A program made the position numbers and the translations under genes. Below, piece by piece: positions 22,723-32,491 of a stretch of 64,000 nt of DNA (position 1 is its first letter; every line of letters starts with the position of its first letter). Source of the DNA: an uncultured Dorea sp. (GTDB taxonomy: Bacteria; Bacillota; Clostridia; Lachnospirales; Lachnospiraceae); assembly GCA_910577685.1 (NCBI GenBank), contig CAJTOH010000001.1, forward strand, positions 1 through 64,000, written 5' to 3'. The notes beneath the pieces are model-generated. The model was not told the origin of the DNA. It made no database searches and saw nothing but the letters and a program-made list of their open reading frames with translations.

Positions 22723-23832
22723 TTATGGCTCTGTATTCTTATTCGAACACTCTGTGATTCCGGCAGCGCCGTACCGTGCAAGAAAAGACTCTTCGATAAT
22801 CCGTTCGCACAGGACGTCGTATTCCAGCCCGTCAGCCTTCGCCGCTTTCGGAAGAAGACTTGCCGGAGTCATGCCGGGCAGCGCATTGACCTCCAGACAG
22901 TAGAAACTGCCGTCCTCGCTGTCAACGATAAAATCCGCCCGTGAATAGACGTCCATACGAAGCGCCTCGAAAGCGGCCTCTCCCGCGCGCTGAATCTTAT
23001 GCTGGGTATCTGCGTCGATAGACTTGGGCGGGCAGATCTCCTGCGCCCCTCCGTCCTGATATTTATTCTCATAGTTAAAGAAGTCGTTCTTCGGGATGAT
23101 CTCCACCAGCGGCAGGGCTTTTCCGGCAACGATGCCGCAGGCAAATTCGCGTCCCTTGATGTACGGCTCAATCACGACTTCCTCTTCCTTGTCAATGTTA
23201 AAAGATCTATGTATTGCCTCTTTATATTCGTCTTCCGTATGCACGATATAAACCCCGATACTGGAGCCGCTGGCGCATGGCTTAATGACAAGAGGCAGAT
23301 AGTAGCCAAGATCGGCAAGGGGCGTATCCTTTGTCTTCCTTGTAAGGGAGGTACCTCTGGGAGTCGGCACGCCCGACTTCTTGAAAATCTGCTTCGCCAC
23401 CAGCTTATTCATGGACAGGGAGCAGCCAAGGGCGTTAGGCCCGGTATAACGGATGCCAAGGACGTCGAAGGTAGCCTGCAGCTTGCCGTCCTCCCCGATG
23501 GAACCGTGAAGCCCCATGAAAGTAATATCAGCCATCTGGCACAGTTCGATTACATTAGGCCCGATCATGTTGTCAGACTGATCCTGACGGGACTTCCTAA
23601 GAGCCTCAAGGTCCGGGGCGGTAGTCTTGATGCCGTCTGCAATCTCAAGCCCATGGCCCGGAAGATCGAACACTTCTTCCAGCTTATTCCCGGCACAGGG
23701 GTATCCGAAAAACAAATCCATCAGAAACGCCTGATGTCCTTTTTCGCACAAAGTCCTGCAAATCCCTGCTCCGGAGGTCAGCGATACGTCGCGTTCCGGG
23801 CTTAATCCGCCCGCTAATACAATTATCTTCAT
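22723..23832 (-). CDS. ddl: D-alanine-D-alanine ligase
   Basis: 369 aa ATP-grasp enzyme making D-Ala-D-Ala for MurF. Motifs: GGLSPERDVSLTSG near the N-terminus (Glu in E-R-D-V-S), HGSIGEDGKLQATF, KPCASGSSIGV, and EVNALPGMTPASLLP with metal and product ligands. The middle omega loop includes FNYENKYQDGG (Y-x-K), which is the pattern of D-Ala-D-Ala, not D-Ala-D-Lac, ligases. Slightly long for the family. The ribosome site AAGGAGACA precedes ATG. Operon with murF. Confidence 0.95.
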   Translation of the reverse strand: MKIIVLAGGLSPERDVSLTSGAGICRTLCEKGHQAFLMDLFFGYPCAGNKLEEVFDLPGHGLEIADGIKTTAPDLEALRKSRQDQSDNMIGPNVIELCQMADITFMGLHGSIGEDGKLQATFDVLGIRYTGPNALGCSLSMNKLVAKQIFKKSGVPTPRGTSLTRKTKDTPLADLGYYLPLVIKPCASGSSIGVYIVHTEDEYKEAIHRSFNIDKEEEVVIEPYIKGREFACGIVAGKALPLVEIIPKNDFFNYENKYQDGGAQEICPPKSIDADTQHKIQRAGEAAFEALRMDVYSRADFIVDSEDGSFYCLEVNALPGMTPASLLPKAAKADGLEYDVLCERIIEESFLARYGAAGITECSNKNTEP

Positions 23833-23847
23833 AGAAAATGTCTCCTT

Positions 23848-25302
23848 TTATTCGGTAATGCTCATCTGATTCAGCAGAGCTCTCTTCACTTCGTAAAGTT
23901 TCGGCGACAGGTCCACGTAGACCTGATGCGGGTAAAACAGACGCTTGGTCTCATCCCACAATGTCTTTTTCTCCTGCCTGCAATAGTCGGCAATCTCAGT
24001 CACAGAAGGCGACTTGTAGACACATTCGCCGTTCCTGAAGATCGGTACGAGAATCTCGCGCATGGTGTAAGACCCGCCCGGAAGTTTTGTCTTCTTCCAT
24101 GTCTCAATGGGGTCAAACAGAAGCATATCTTCATTGGTGTCAAAAGTCTCTTCCGCGAAGCAGATGAGGTCTGCCCTTACCTTTCCTGTTGTTTTATCAT
24201 AGATCCGAAAAATAGTTTTGTTACCGGGATTTGTAATTTTCTCCGTGTTTTCGGAAATTTTTATCTTCGGAACAAAAGTACCAGCCTCATTCTGGATGGC
24301 GGCGAGCTTGTACACTCCGCCGAAGGAGGGGTTGTCCTTGGAGGTGATCAGGTTCGTCCCTACGCCCCAAGAGTCGATGGCGGCTCCCTGCATCTTTAAG
24401 TCGTGCAGGAGGTATTCATCCAGATCATTGGAAGCGCAGATGGACGCGTCCGTAAAACCGGCGTCGTCGAGCATCTTACGCGCCTCCTTAGACAGGTAGG
24501 CAAGATCCCCGCTGTCAAGCCGGATTCCGTACTTCTTAAATGCTTTTCCCTCCTCCCGGAATTCCCGGAATACACGGATTGCATTGGGAACGCCGGACTT
24601 CAAAGTATCGTAGGTGTCTACCAGCAGGGTGCAGTTGTCCGGATACATCTCCGCGTACGTCCGAAACGCCGTGAATTCGTCCGGGAAACTCATGATCCAG
24701 CTATGGGCGTGGGTACCCATGACCGGAACGTCAAAAAGCCGTCCGGCAAGGACGTTGGACGTCCCTATGCAGCCGCCTATGATAGCCGCCCGGGTGCCGT
24801 ACAACCCCGCGTCCGGTCCCTGGGCACGCCGCAGGCCGAACTCCATGATTCCGTCCCCGGAAGCGGCGAAGACGATGCGCGACGTCTTGGTGGCAATGAG
24901 CGACTGGTGGTTGATAATGTTCAGAATCGCCGTCTCCACAAGCTGAGCCTCCATGATGGGGGCAATTACTTTCAATAAAGGTTCTTTTGGAAATACCACC
25001 GTCCCTTCCGGAATTGCATAGATATCGCCGCTAAAATGAAAACCGCTTAAATACTGCAGAAAATCTTCGCTGAATAGGCCGAGCCCCCGCAGGTAATCCA
25101 CGTCTTCATAGGTAAAATTAAGGTTCTTAATATACTGTATGACCTGCTCAAGCCCTGCGCAGACCGAATAACCGTTCTTACATGGATTCTGCCGGAAGAA
25201 TACGTCAAAAATGACCTTCTCATGCTGGCCCTTCGCATAATAACCCTGCATCATGGTCAGTTCGTATAAGTCTGTCAGCAAAGTCAAATCTTGTCTGTTC
25301 AT
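23848..25302 (-). CDS. pncB: Nicotinate phosphoribosyltransferase
   Basis: 484 aa enzyme joining nicotinate and PRPP in the NAD salvage pathway, cytosolic. Family blocks: LLTDLYELTMMQGYY at the N-terminus, FRQNPCKNGYSVCAGLEQV, then EFGLRRAQGPDAG, which contains the phosphoribosyl-binding Arg residues, GTHAHSWIMSF (catalytic His) and GIRLDSGDLAYLSK. Length is normal for the Gram-positive type. It precedes ddl by 15 bp on the minus strand and can be cotranscribed with the wall genes. The ATG has AAGGAGCAAAAAAG upstream. Confidence 0.95.
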   Translation of the reverse strand: MNRQDLTLLTDLYELTMMQGYYAKGQHEKVIFDVFFRQNPCKNGYSVCAGLEQVIQYIKNLNFTYEDVDYLRGLGLFSEDFLQYLSGFHFSGDIYAIPEGTVVFPKEPLLKVIAPIMEAQLVETAILNIINHQSLIATKTSRIVFAASGDGIMEFGLRRAQGPDAGLYGTRAAIIGGCIGTSNVLAGRLFDVPVMGTHAHSWIMSFPDEFTAFRTYAEMYPDNCTLLVDTYDTLKSGVPNAIRVFREFREEGKAFKKYGIRLDSGDLAYLSKEARKMLDDAGFTDASICASNDLDEYLLHDLKMQGAAIDSWGVGTNLITSKDNPSFGGVYKLAAIQNEAGTFVPKIKISENTEKITNPGNKTIFRIYDKTTGKVRADLICFAEETFDTNEDMLLFDPIETWKKTKLPGGSYTMREILVPIFRNGECVYKSPSVTEIADYCRQEKKTLWDETKRLFYPHQVYVDLSPKLYEVKRALLNQMSITE

Positions 25303-25397
25303 TTTTCTTTTTTGCTCCTTTGGTTGTTAAGCTAAATTTGTTCTATTATAGCACTAGTATGTGCAAATGTAAAATGCTGAATACAAAGAGCGTTTGT

Positions 25398-26144
25398 CTA
25401 TACTAATGATTGGTTGCGGTTGATGGTTTCCTGTATAATATTCTGGCAATACGGCGCGATCCGTTTGCGGGTTTCCTTATCCAGTTCTTTGGGGTAAATC
25501 GGTTTGCCGTATTCGATCACAACATGGGTCTTTTCTATCTTCGGGATGTGCTGCTCGAAGATAGTGTGGGTGTTGTTCAGGCTGATCGGTATGATGGCGC
25601 ATCCGGACTTTTCCGCAATCTTAAAGGAACCGCTGTGGAAGGGGAGCATGCTGAGCTCCTCGCCGTCGTTGCGGGTTCCTTCCGGGAAAATGCAGATGGA
25701 TATCCCGTTTTTAATGTGGTCGATTGCTTCGAGAATGCTTTTAAGGCCTTCCTTAGGATTGTCGCGGTCGAGGAAGAGGCAGTACAGTCGTTTCATCCAG
25801 TCGCGGAGGATGGGGTAGCGGAGCATCTCCTTCTTGGCGACATACCCGGTCAGGCGTTTGCAGCGGGAGTAGGTCAGCAGGATATCAAAATAGCTTCTGT
25901 GGTTTGCGATAAACAATACCGGTTCGTCAGGTACGTTTTCCTCGCCGATCACGGTTACTTCCACTCCGGTAATCCATAAGAGGACCCGGAATGCCCACTG
26001 TACCACCCGCAGGCAGCGGTAGTCGCTCGCTTCTTTATTAAAATTCCGGATACATTTGCCAAACGCCCATTCAATAACCAGCATGGGGATACCGAAAAGG
26101 AGGAACGCAAAGAGGAATAAGACCAAAAATATGAATCTGATCAT
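25398..26144 (-). CDS. plsC: 1-acyl-glycerol-3-phosphate acyltransferase
   Basis: 248 aa membrane-associated acyltransferase making phosphatidic acid. An N-terminal hydrophobic segment (IRFIFLVLFLFAFLLFGIPM) anchors it; the catalytic NHRSYFDI (N-H-x4-D) is near residue 81 and FPEGTRND binds the glycerol phosphate. Length is typical. It overlaps malQ by 4 bp, so both are translated from one message, although their functions are unrelated. Confidence 0.92.
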   Translation of the reverse strand: MIRFIFLVLFLFAFLLFGIPMLVIEWAFGKCIRNFNKEASDYRCLRVVQWAFRVLLWITGVEVTVIGEENVPDEPVLFIANHRSYFDILLTYSRCKRLTGYVAKKEMLRYPILRDWMKRLYCLFLDRDNPKEGLKSILEAIDHIKNGISICIFPEGTRNDGEELSMLPFHSGSFKIAEKSGCAIIPISLNNTHTIFEQHIPKIEKTHVVIEYGKPIYPKELDKETRKRIAPYCQNIIQETINRNQSLV

Positions 26145-27865
26145 CTGTCCTGTCCTCCGATCCGGACGACGTTTCGCTTCGACGCCGTATCCGGCGTCTC
26201 CGAATTATCCGATGTTATCCGCTGGCCTATAGAATCCGAGGTCTCCGCTATTACCTGCTGGTCTTCGGAGTCCGGCGTCTCCGTTTTAGCAGATACCGGA
26301 GAATTTTCGGAATCCGGCGCATCCGATTCGAAATCCGTTTGCTGTTTTGGCAAGTGGTATCTTCCGTATAATACGGTATCTTCCCGAAGCGCATCCGCCA
26401 GTTCCTCCCGGAGCGCGCCTTCCGTGAACCTCCAGCTCCAATTGCCGGCGGCTGTCCCGGGGGTGTTCATCCTTGCCGCAGAGCCGTAGCCCAGCACATC
26501 TTGGAGGGGGAAGATCACATAACCTGCGATACTCCCCAGAGCGGCGGCAATCAGCTCCCGGCCAATCCTAGTCTCGTCGTCCGAACACCGGGTATACCTC
26601 CGGACTCTGCGCTGGCAGTCCGGACTTAGGGTTTTGTACCAGCCAAGCGTCGTGTCGTTGTCATGGGTGCCTGTATAGCAGACGCAGTCCGTGGTGGTGA
26701 ACCTGTAAGGCAGGTAATCATTCTCCCCAAGGTTATCAAAAGCGAACTGCAGTACCTTCATGCCGGGGAAACGGAATTCTCTTCGCAGGGCGTCCACCTC
26801 TGCCGTGATTATCCCTAAGTCTTCCGCAATAATCGGAAGGCCGTCGCCCAACGCCTCCTGAATCGCACGGAATAATTCATATCCCGGGGCAGGAACCCAC
26901 TTCCCGTTGATAGCGGTCTTCTCCCCGTAAGGAATGGACCAGTAGGACTCGAACCCGCGGAAATGGTCGATCCGCAGAATGTCCAAGGATTTAAGCTGAT
27001 GCCGGATGCGGGAAATCCACCATGAGAATCCGTCCTTCTTGTGGGCCTCCCAGTCGTACAGCGGATTCCCCCACAACTGCCCGGTAGCGGAAAAATAATC
27101 CGGGGGAACGCCGGCAACTTTCAGAGGGAACCCCTTGGAATCCAACTGGAATAATCCCTGATTCGCCCAAACGTCTGCGCTGTCCATGGATACGAAGATA
27201 GGGATGTCCCCGATGATCCGCACCCCATGGCTATTGGCATAGGCTTTCAGTGAAAGCCACTCTTTGTAGAAGATAAACTGTAAGAACTGATAGAACCCGA
27301 TCTGTTCCTTCAATGTAACGCTAAGCTTCTCCTTAAACTCCGGTGTGGGAATCCGGTATTCGTCCTCCCATTTAAGCCAGCTTACCCCGTTGTTAGCGGA
27401 TTTGCATGCCATGAACAGGGCGTAATCCTCAAGCCAATCCTGCTCCTCCTGTACAAAATCCAAGAATTCGGTGTAAAGGGGCGGACGTTTAGGGCCTGCA
27501 TCCATAAAACGAGTGTAAGCTTTCTCGAATACAGCCTGTTTCCACGGGATAATGGTTCCGTAATCAACCGATTCAGGGCTGCCGCACGGAACGTCTGCAA
27601 GGTCGGCGGCAGATAAAAGCCCAAGCTCCGCCAGATGCGCAGGGCTGATAAGAAGCGGCTGCCCCGCATAGGCAGAAAAACTCTGATAGGGGGAATCCCC
27701 GTATCCTGTGTGGGTCAGGGGAAGGATCTGCCAAAGGTGCTGTCCTGCCCGTTCCAGAAAATCCACGAATCTGTAGGCCGCCTCCCCTAGGTCCCCAATC
27801 CCGTAAGGGGAGGGCAGGGACGTTGGATGCAGCAGAATCCCAGAAAGTCTCTCATTATTTTCCAT
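26141..27865 (-). CDS. malQ: 4-alpha-glucanotransferase with unusual tail
   Basis: 574 aa GH77 amylomaltase transferring alpha-1,4-glucan segments; cytosolic. ATG at 27865 has AAGGAG 6 bp upstream; the ATG five codons earlier lacks one. Motifs: SGILLHPTSLPSPYGIGDLG, IIGDIPIFV, LRIDHFRGFESYW (nucleophile Asp), IAEDLGIIT and YTGTHDNDTTLGWY. The enzyme proper ends near residue 505 (GRYHLPKQ). A tail of about 70 residues follows, rich in Asp, Ser, Glu and Thr with recurrent (T/A)PDSE(N/D) and ETSDS blocks; it is low-complexity and not part of the family. Its stop overlaps plsC. Confidence 0.93.
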   Translation of the reverse strand: MENNERLSGILLHPTSLPSPYGIGDLGEAAYRFVDFLERAGQHLWQILPLTHTGYGDSPYQSFSAYAGQPLLISPAHLAELGLLSAADLADVPCGSPESVDYGTIIPWKQAVFEKAYTRFMDAGPKRPPLYTEFLDFVQEEQDWLEDYALFMACKSANNGVSWLKWEDEYRIPTPEFKEKLSVTLKEQIGFYQFLQFIFYKEWLSLKAYANSHGVRIIGDIPIFVSMDSADVWANQGLFQLDSKGFPLKVAGVPPDYFSATGQLWGNPLYDWEAHKKDGFSWWISRIRHQLKSLDILRIDHFRGFESYWSIPYGEKTAINGKWVPAPGYELFRAIQEALGDGLPIIAEDLGIITAEVDALRREFRFPGMKVLQFAFDNLGENDYLPYRFTTTDCVCYTGTHDNDTTLGWYKTLSPDCQRRVRRYTRCSDDETRIGRELIAAALGSIAGYVIFPLQDVLGYGSAARMNTPGTAAGNWSWRFTEGALREELADALREDTVLYGRYHLPKQQTDFESDAPDSENSPVSAKTETPDSEDQQVIAETSDSIGQRITSDNSETPDTASKRNVVRIGGQDR

Positions 27866-28038
27866 ATAAATCTCCTTCATACATTTTCATAATCACTAAT
27901 AAATCCAATTATACTACAAAATTGGAATTTTTCCTAGAGTTGGTGTGTATGATGTAGAGAGAATATATTGTGAAAAGTCACCGTTCGCTCTGCTGCGGAT
28001 TTTTAGAAGAGTGTAACGGCGCTTTGCAAGAGGCCCTC

Positions 28039-28446
28039 ATGAAGAGATGCTGCACTTTTTTGGCGCTTCCGCTTTGTATACTGATATTAACGGCGTGCGC
28101 CGCAGGAAAGACGGATAATGAGAAAATAAGGAATGTCGAGTTTACCGTGGTTGACCGGGAAGAGATTCCCGGGGAATTCCTTGCCCGGATTGAGGAAGGG
28201 AAAGAAGGGGAGCTGAAGCTTAGTTACGGCGACAAGGGATATCTCTACGCCGCCAGAGGCTATGGCGTTCAGGAGACCAGCGGATACAGCGTGACGGTAG
28301 ACCAGTGTTTCGAGACGGAACAAAAGATACGGATTGGGACCAGCCTTTTGGGACCGGGGAAAGAGGAGAAGATTTTGAAGAAGAAAACGTACCCCTATGT
28401 GGTGATAAAGATGGAGTATACGGATAAGCAGATTGAATTTGAATAG
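28039..28446 (+). CDS. PrcB-like lipoprotein
   Basis: 135 aa from the ATG that begins a proper lipoprotein signal (MKRCCTFLALPLCILILTAC, lipid Cys20); a GTG at 27970 would put extra residues before it. The mature part has FTVVDREEIPGEFLARIEEG, then AARGYGVQETSGYSVTVDQC and a terminal YPYVVIKMEY, the pattern of the PrcB C-terminal domain found in protease-complex accessory proteins. Function here unknown, outside the membrane. It precedes the SPOCS-LysM gene by 12 bp, so a role at the cell or spore surface is possible. Confidence 0.7.
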   Translation: MKRCCTFLALPLCILILTACAAGKTDNEKIRNVEFTVVDREEIPGEFLARIEEGKEGELKLSYGDKGYLYAARGYGVQETSGYSVTVDQCFETEQKIRIGTSLLGPGKEEKILKKKTYPYVVIKMEYTDKQIEFE

Positions 28447-28458
28447 GAGGCAGAAGGC

Positions 28459-30018
28459 ATGGAATATGTAACCAGACAGATGCAGACTTACAGGACGGGA
28501 AATCGGATTACCGACCAATTTTACATTGACGACGATTATAATGTACCGGACGCAAAAAGCGACGTGAAGAAGGTCATATTGGGAGAAGGGACGCTCACCG
28601 TGGAAGATATGAAGGTGGTGGAGAATTACATAAGGGTATCCGGGAAATTGAATTTCAAGGTGCTGTATGTGACGGACGAGGGTGAGACGCGGCTTTCGTG
28701 TCTGGAAGGAAGGATTCCCTTCGAGGAAATGATTTATCTGGAGCAGGAACCGGCGGGCAGCCTGTTCGTCCAGTCGTCAAGCGCAGATATGACGGTCACG
28801 GCGATCCATTCGAGGAAGCTCAGCATCAAGACGCTGGCGGAGCTTAACGTATGTTCCGAAGGAAAGCACGAGACGGAGCTTACGACCGATATAGACTGCG
28901 GGCAGTCCCTGTACAAGAGGTTTGAGAGCAAGGAATTCCTGAAAGTATTTGCAGCGCTGAAAGATACGTACCGGATCAAGGAGGAAGTGTCCATAGGAGG
29001 AACGAAAGAGAACATCGGGACCCTGCTCTGGACGGAGGTGACAAGCCGGAAGCTGGATACCCGGCTTGAGGCGGATGAGCTGAGGATACAGGGAGAACTG
29101 CTCCTGTTCTGTTTCTATGAGTCTCTGGACGGCAAAACGGACTGGATTGAGCAGACGGTTCCCTATGAGGGGCGGATCGAGTGTTATGGGGCTCAGGATA
29201 AGATGTATCATCAGATCTACCCCGAGCTTACGGATGTCAACATCGACGTGCGGATGGATGAGGACGGGGAAATGCGCCTGATCGGCGTGGAAGCGACGCT
29301 GGAAGTGCGTCTCATCGTCTATGAGGAGGAAAGGCTTGAGATCCTTGCGGACGCATATTCGCTGAAGCAGAGCTGTATGCCGAAGATTACGGAGGAACAT
29401 TTGGAGAGGCTGCTTTTGCAGAACCACTCGAAATGTAAGGTGACAGAGCAGTTGTCATTGCCGGAGATCAAGGACGACATCCTGCAGATCTGCCACAGCA
29501 GCGCAAGGATACAGGTAGAGCATACCGAGACGGCGGAGGGCGGCATCCAGATTGAGGGCGTGCTGCACATCGGTTTCCTGTATGTCAAGGCAGACGATGC
29601 GATCCCATTTGATACATGGCAGGGGATGGTTCCGTTTTCCTATCTCTTAGAGAGCAATGAGACGGCGGAACATATGACCTACGGGCTGACTTATGCGGTG
29701 GAGCAGTTGTCTATCGGGCTTCTGGGGACGGACGAGATTGAGATCAAAGCGGTTCTGGCCTTCCATAGCTTCCTGAAAGAGCCGGTCTTAATCCGCAACA
29801 TCAGGGAGATAGAGTTCACGCCGTTCGATATAGAAGAGATGGAAAGACGTCCGGGCATTACGGGTTATATCGTACGCGACGGCGACATTCTGTGGGACCT
29901 TGCCAAGAAGTATAACACGACGGTAGAAGGGATCATGGAGGTGAACGAATTAACATCCGAAGAGATAAAAGCAGGAGACAGGATATTGATTTTTAAGGAA
30001 AATATGAGTATACTATAG
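28459..30018 (+). CDS. SPOCS (DUF3794) and LysM protein
   Basis: 519 aa, no signal peptide. Repeated SPOCS/DUF3794 domains occupy about residues 30-450: note AKSDVKKVILGEGTLTVEDM with IRVSGKLNFKVLYV at the start, and VEATLEVRLIVYEEERLEIL and IEGVLHIGFLYVK later. A C-terminal LysM domain, GYIVRDGDILWDLAKKYNTT to AGDRILIF, should bind peptidoglycan. This layout is known from Clostridia spore-coat or cortex-associated (SafA-like) proteins, so the product is probably made in the mother cell and located at the forespore surface. Ribosome site AGGAGGC. Follows the PrcB-like lipoprotein. Confidence 0.85.
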   Translation: MEYVTRQMQTYRTGNRITDQFYIDDDYNVPDAKSDVKKVILGEGTLTVEDMKVVENYIRVSGKLNFKVLYVTDEGETRLSCLEGRIPFEEMIYLEQEPAGSLFVQSSSADMTVTAIHSRKLSIKTLAELNVCSEGKHETELTTDIDCGQSLYKRFESKEFLKVFAALKDTYRIKEEVSIGGTKENIGTLLWTEVTSRKLDTRLEADELRIQGELLLFCFYESLDGKTDWIEQTVPYEGRIECYGAQDKMYHQIYPELTDVNIDVRMDEDGEMRLIGVEATLEVRLIVYEEERLEILADAYSLKQSCMPKITEEHLERLLLQNHSKCKVTEQLSLPEIKDDILQICHSSARIQVEHTETAEGGIQIEGVLHIGFLYVKADDAIPFDTWQGMVPFSYLLESNETAEHMTYGLTYAVEQLSIGLLGTDEIEIKAVLAFHSFLKEPVLIRNIREIEFTPFDIEEMERRPGITGYIVRDGDILWDLAKKYNTTVEGIMEVNELTSEEIKAGDRILIFKENMSIL

Positions 30019-30051
30019 GTACACTGTATACAGGATACAAGGAGAATATCT

Positions 30052-30927
30052 ATGGATAAATTAGAATTAAAAGCACTGGGGAAGATCAATCTGGGACTGG
30101 ACGTGTTGGGGAAGCGGGACAACGGATATCATGACGTGCGTATGGTGATGCAGACGGTCTATCTCTATGACCAGATCCGGATGGTGAAGACGAAGGAGCC
30201 GGGAATCCGGCTTAACACGAACTTATTCTATCTTCCGGTGAATGAGAATAATCTTGCATACCGGGCGGCGGATCTTCTGATGAAGGAATTCAGGATACAG
30301 GAGGGCGTGAAGATTATACTGGATAAGCATATCCCTGTGGCCGCGGGGATGGCGGGAGGCAGTTCCAACGCGGCGGCGGTACTGTTCGGGATGAACCGCA
30401 TGTTTTCACTGGGACTGTCCCAGAAGGAGCTGATGGAAAGGGGCGTGTCGCTGGGGGCGGACGTACCTTACTGTATTATGCGGGGAACCGTGCTTGCGGA
30501 AGGGATCGGGGAGAAGCTGACCCCGCTTCCGCCTATGCCGAAATGTTTTGTGCTGCTTGCGAAACCCTCCATCAGTGTTTCGACGAAGGTGGTATATGAG
30601 AAGCTGGATTCCCATGAGATTGCCGAACATCCGGATATCGACGGGATTATCGAGGGGCTTAAGGGGCGGGATCTAGGTTCCGTATCCGCCTGCATGGGAA
30701 ATGTCTTGGAGAAGGTCACGATAGAAGCCTATCCTGTGATTGATAAGATCAAGGAAACCATGAAGTCCCAAGGGGCGCTCAACGCTATGATGAGCGGCAG
30801 CGGCCCTACGGTTTTCGGCTTGTTTGACGACAAGAAAAAGGCGAAGAAGGCGGCGTTTCGAATCCGGGAGCTGCAGCTTGCCAGACAGACTTACGTGACC
30901 GGCGTACACAATACGAGGAGGAGATAG
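30052..30927 (+). CDS. ispE: 4-diphosphocytidyl-2-C-methylerythritol kinase
   Basis: 291 aa GHMP kinase of the MEP isoprenoid pathway, phosphorylating CDP-methylerythritol. Motifs: KINLGLDVLGKRDNGYHDV at the N-terminus, the ATP loop PVAAGMAGGSSNAAAVL, GADVPYCIMRGTVLAEG (catalytic Asp) and MMSGSGPTVFGLF at the C-terminus. Normal length. Ribosome site CAAGGAGAAT. Followed 3 bp later by the GntR regulator gene. Confidence 0.96.
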   Translation: MDKLELKALGKINLGLDVLGKRDNGYHDVRMVMQTVYLYDQIRMVKTKEPGIRLNTNLFYLPVNENNLAYRAADLLMKEFRIQEGVKIILDKHIPVAAGMAGGSSNAAAVLFGMNRMFSLGLSQKELMERGVSLGADVPYCIMRGTVLAEGIGEKLTPLPPMPKCFVLLAKPSISVSTKVVYEKLDSHEIAEHPDIDGIIEGLKGRDLGSVSACMGNVLEKVTIEAYPVIDKIKETMKSQGALNAMMSGSGPTVFGLFDDKKKAKKAAFRIRELQLARQTYVTGVHNTRRR

Positions 30928-30930
30928 AGG

Positions 30931-31605
30931 ATGGAGCTTAAGGTCAACATGAGTGCATATCTGCCGCTGAGGGACGTGGTATTTGAAACGCTGCGTCAGG
31001 CGATCCTGCGGGGGGAACTAAAGCCGGGGGAGAGGCTGATGGAGATCCGGCTTGCGAATAAGCTGGGAGTCAGCCGTACGCCTATACGGGAGGCGATCCG
31101 TAAGCTTGAGCTTGAAGGGCTTGTGCTTATGGTTCCGCGCAAAGGCGCAGAGGTTGCGGATATCTCCGAGAAGAGCCTGCGGGACGTTCTGGAGGTGCGC
31201 AAGGCACTTGAGGAGCTGGCGGTGAAGCTGACCTGCGACAAGATTAAGAGCGCGCAGATCGAGGAGCTTAGAAAGGCGGCGCAGGAGTTCCAAAAGACCC
31301 TCAAAAGCAGCGATATCACCGAGATTGCCGAGGCGGATGTGCGTTTCCATGATGTGATCTATGAGGCGACGGATAACCAGAAATTAATCCAGCTCCTGAA
31401 TAACCTCCGGGAACAGATGTACCGTTACCGTATTGAGTACCTGAAACGGCAGGAGGCGTATCCGCAGCTACTTGCGGAGCATGAGGAGATTATCAGGAGG
31501 ATTGAGAATAAGGAGAAGGAGCAGGCAGCAAAGATTGTCTGTATGCATATCGATAACCAGGTAGAGGCCGTAATGGATGCGATACGGACGAAGAAGGGGG
31601 AGTGA
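30931..31605 (+). CDS. GntR-family regulator, FadR/FCD type
   Basis: 224 aa transcription factor. The winged helix-turn-helix (residues 10-75) contains LKPGERLMEIRLANKLGVSR then TPIREAIRKLELEGLV, the GntR signature. The C-terminal FCD effector domain carries the expected metal/ligand positions, ADVRFHDVIYEATDN (Asp, His) and a late AAKIVCMHIDNQV. Such regulators respond to carboxylic acids. Starts 3 bp after ispE with GGAGGAGATAG; the target is not apparent from the neighbours. Confidence 0.9.
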   Translation: MELKVNMSAYLPLRDVVFETLRQAILRGELKPGERLMEIRLANKLGVSRTPIREAIRKLELEGLVLMVPRKGAEVADISEKSLRDVLEVRKALEELAVKLTCDKIKSAQIEELRKAAQEFQKTLKSSDITEIAEADVRFHDVIYEATDNQKLIQLLNNLREQMYRYRIEYLKRQEAYPQLLAEHEEIIRRIENKEKEQAAKIVCMHIDNQVEAVMDAIRTKKGE

Positions 31606-31737
31606 TAAGGAATCCTGCGGCCGGATTTCTGGTGAAAATAGTTTAAAGTCTTTGGTATAAAGTGGGATTTATGTGTCAACACTTCTTATAACAATAACAT
31701 TTGTATGAGTGATTGATTTATAAGGAGGGCGTTACAT

Positions 31738-32415
31738 ATGGATTTGAGAAGAGAACTTTGGGGCAGAGGACGGAAGGTTGTATGTCTGGCGTTTGGGATC
31801 TGCGCCGCGGCTTTGCTGACAGGGAGCTGCGTGGAGAGCGGGATTGAACGGGTGGAGGCAAAGATGGAGCGGACCCAGAAGACGCTGGCAAAGGAAGTGC
31901 TGCGTTTCCATGTGCTTGCAAACAGCGACAGTGAAGAGGATCAGGCGGTTAAGGCGAAGGTCCGGGACGCCGTGCTTGCGTATATGGAGGAGAACATGGA
32001 AAGCGGGCTTCAAGAGGAGCCGGATGCAGAAAAAACAAAGGCTTGGGTGGAGTCCCATTTGCGTGAATTGGAGAAAGTGGCTGACCGGACGGTTGCCGGG
32101 GAAGGGTATGCTTACCGTTCCAGGGCGGAGGTGGAGGTCAGTTATTTCCCGGATAAGCAGTATGGGGATATCTTCTTTCCGCAGGGGGAGTATGAGGCTT
32201 TGAAGATCAGGCTTGGAGAAGCCAGAGGGCATAACTGGTGGTGTGTGCTGTATCCGAGCCTGTGCTTTACCGATACGGCGTGTACTGTGGTCAGTGAAGA
32301 AGGAAAACAGGGACTTAAGGAGGTTTTAACGGCGGAAGAGTACGAGATGGTGACGGCGACGGCGGATTTTAAGATTAAGTGGTTTTTCTTCGGGAACGGT
32401 GCGAAAGAGGATTGA
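31738..32415 (+). CDS. spoIIR: Stage II sporulation protein R
   Basis: 225 aa signalling protein, made in the forespore and secreted to trigger processing of pro-sigma-E in the mother cell. An N-terminal export helix (CLAFGICAAALLTGSC) precedes the family signature LRFHVLANSDSEEDQAVKAK and VRDAVLAYM; later NWWCVLYPSLCFTDTA and the terminal KIKWFFFG-type segment are also typical. Strong ribosome site AAGGAGGG. Its presence marks an endospore former. The 130-bp region before it could hold a forespore promoter, but I could not define one. Confidence 0.92.
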   Translation: MDLRRELWGRGRKVVCLAFGICAAALLTGSCVESGIERVEAKMERTQKTLAKEVLRFHVLANSDSEEDQAVKAKVRDAVLAYMEENMESGLQEEPDAEKTKAWVESHLRELEKVADRTVAGEGYAYRSRAEVEVSYFPDKQYGDIFFPQGEYEALKIRLGEARGHNWWCVLYPSLCFTDTACTVVSEEGKQGLKEVLTAEEYEMVTATADFKIKWFFFGNGAKED

Positions 32416-32491
32416 CAGTGTTCTTGCTTTCGCGGATCGGCAAAGGGCGGGCGGCTGCGGCGATACATCAAGAGAAACATGGAGGAAGTTC

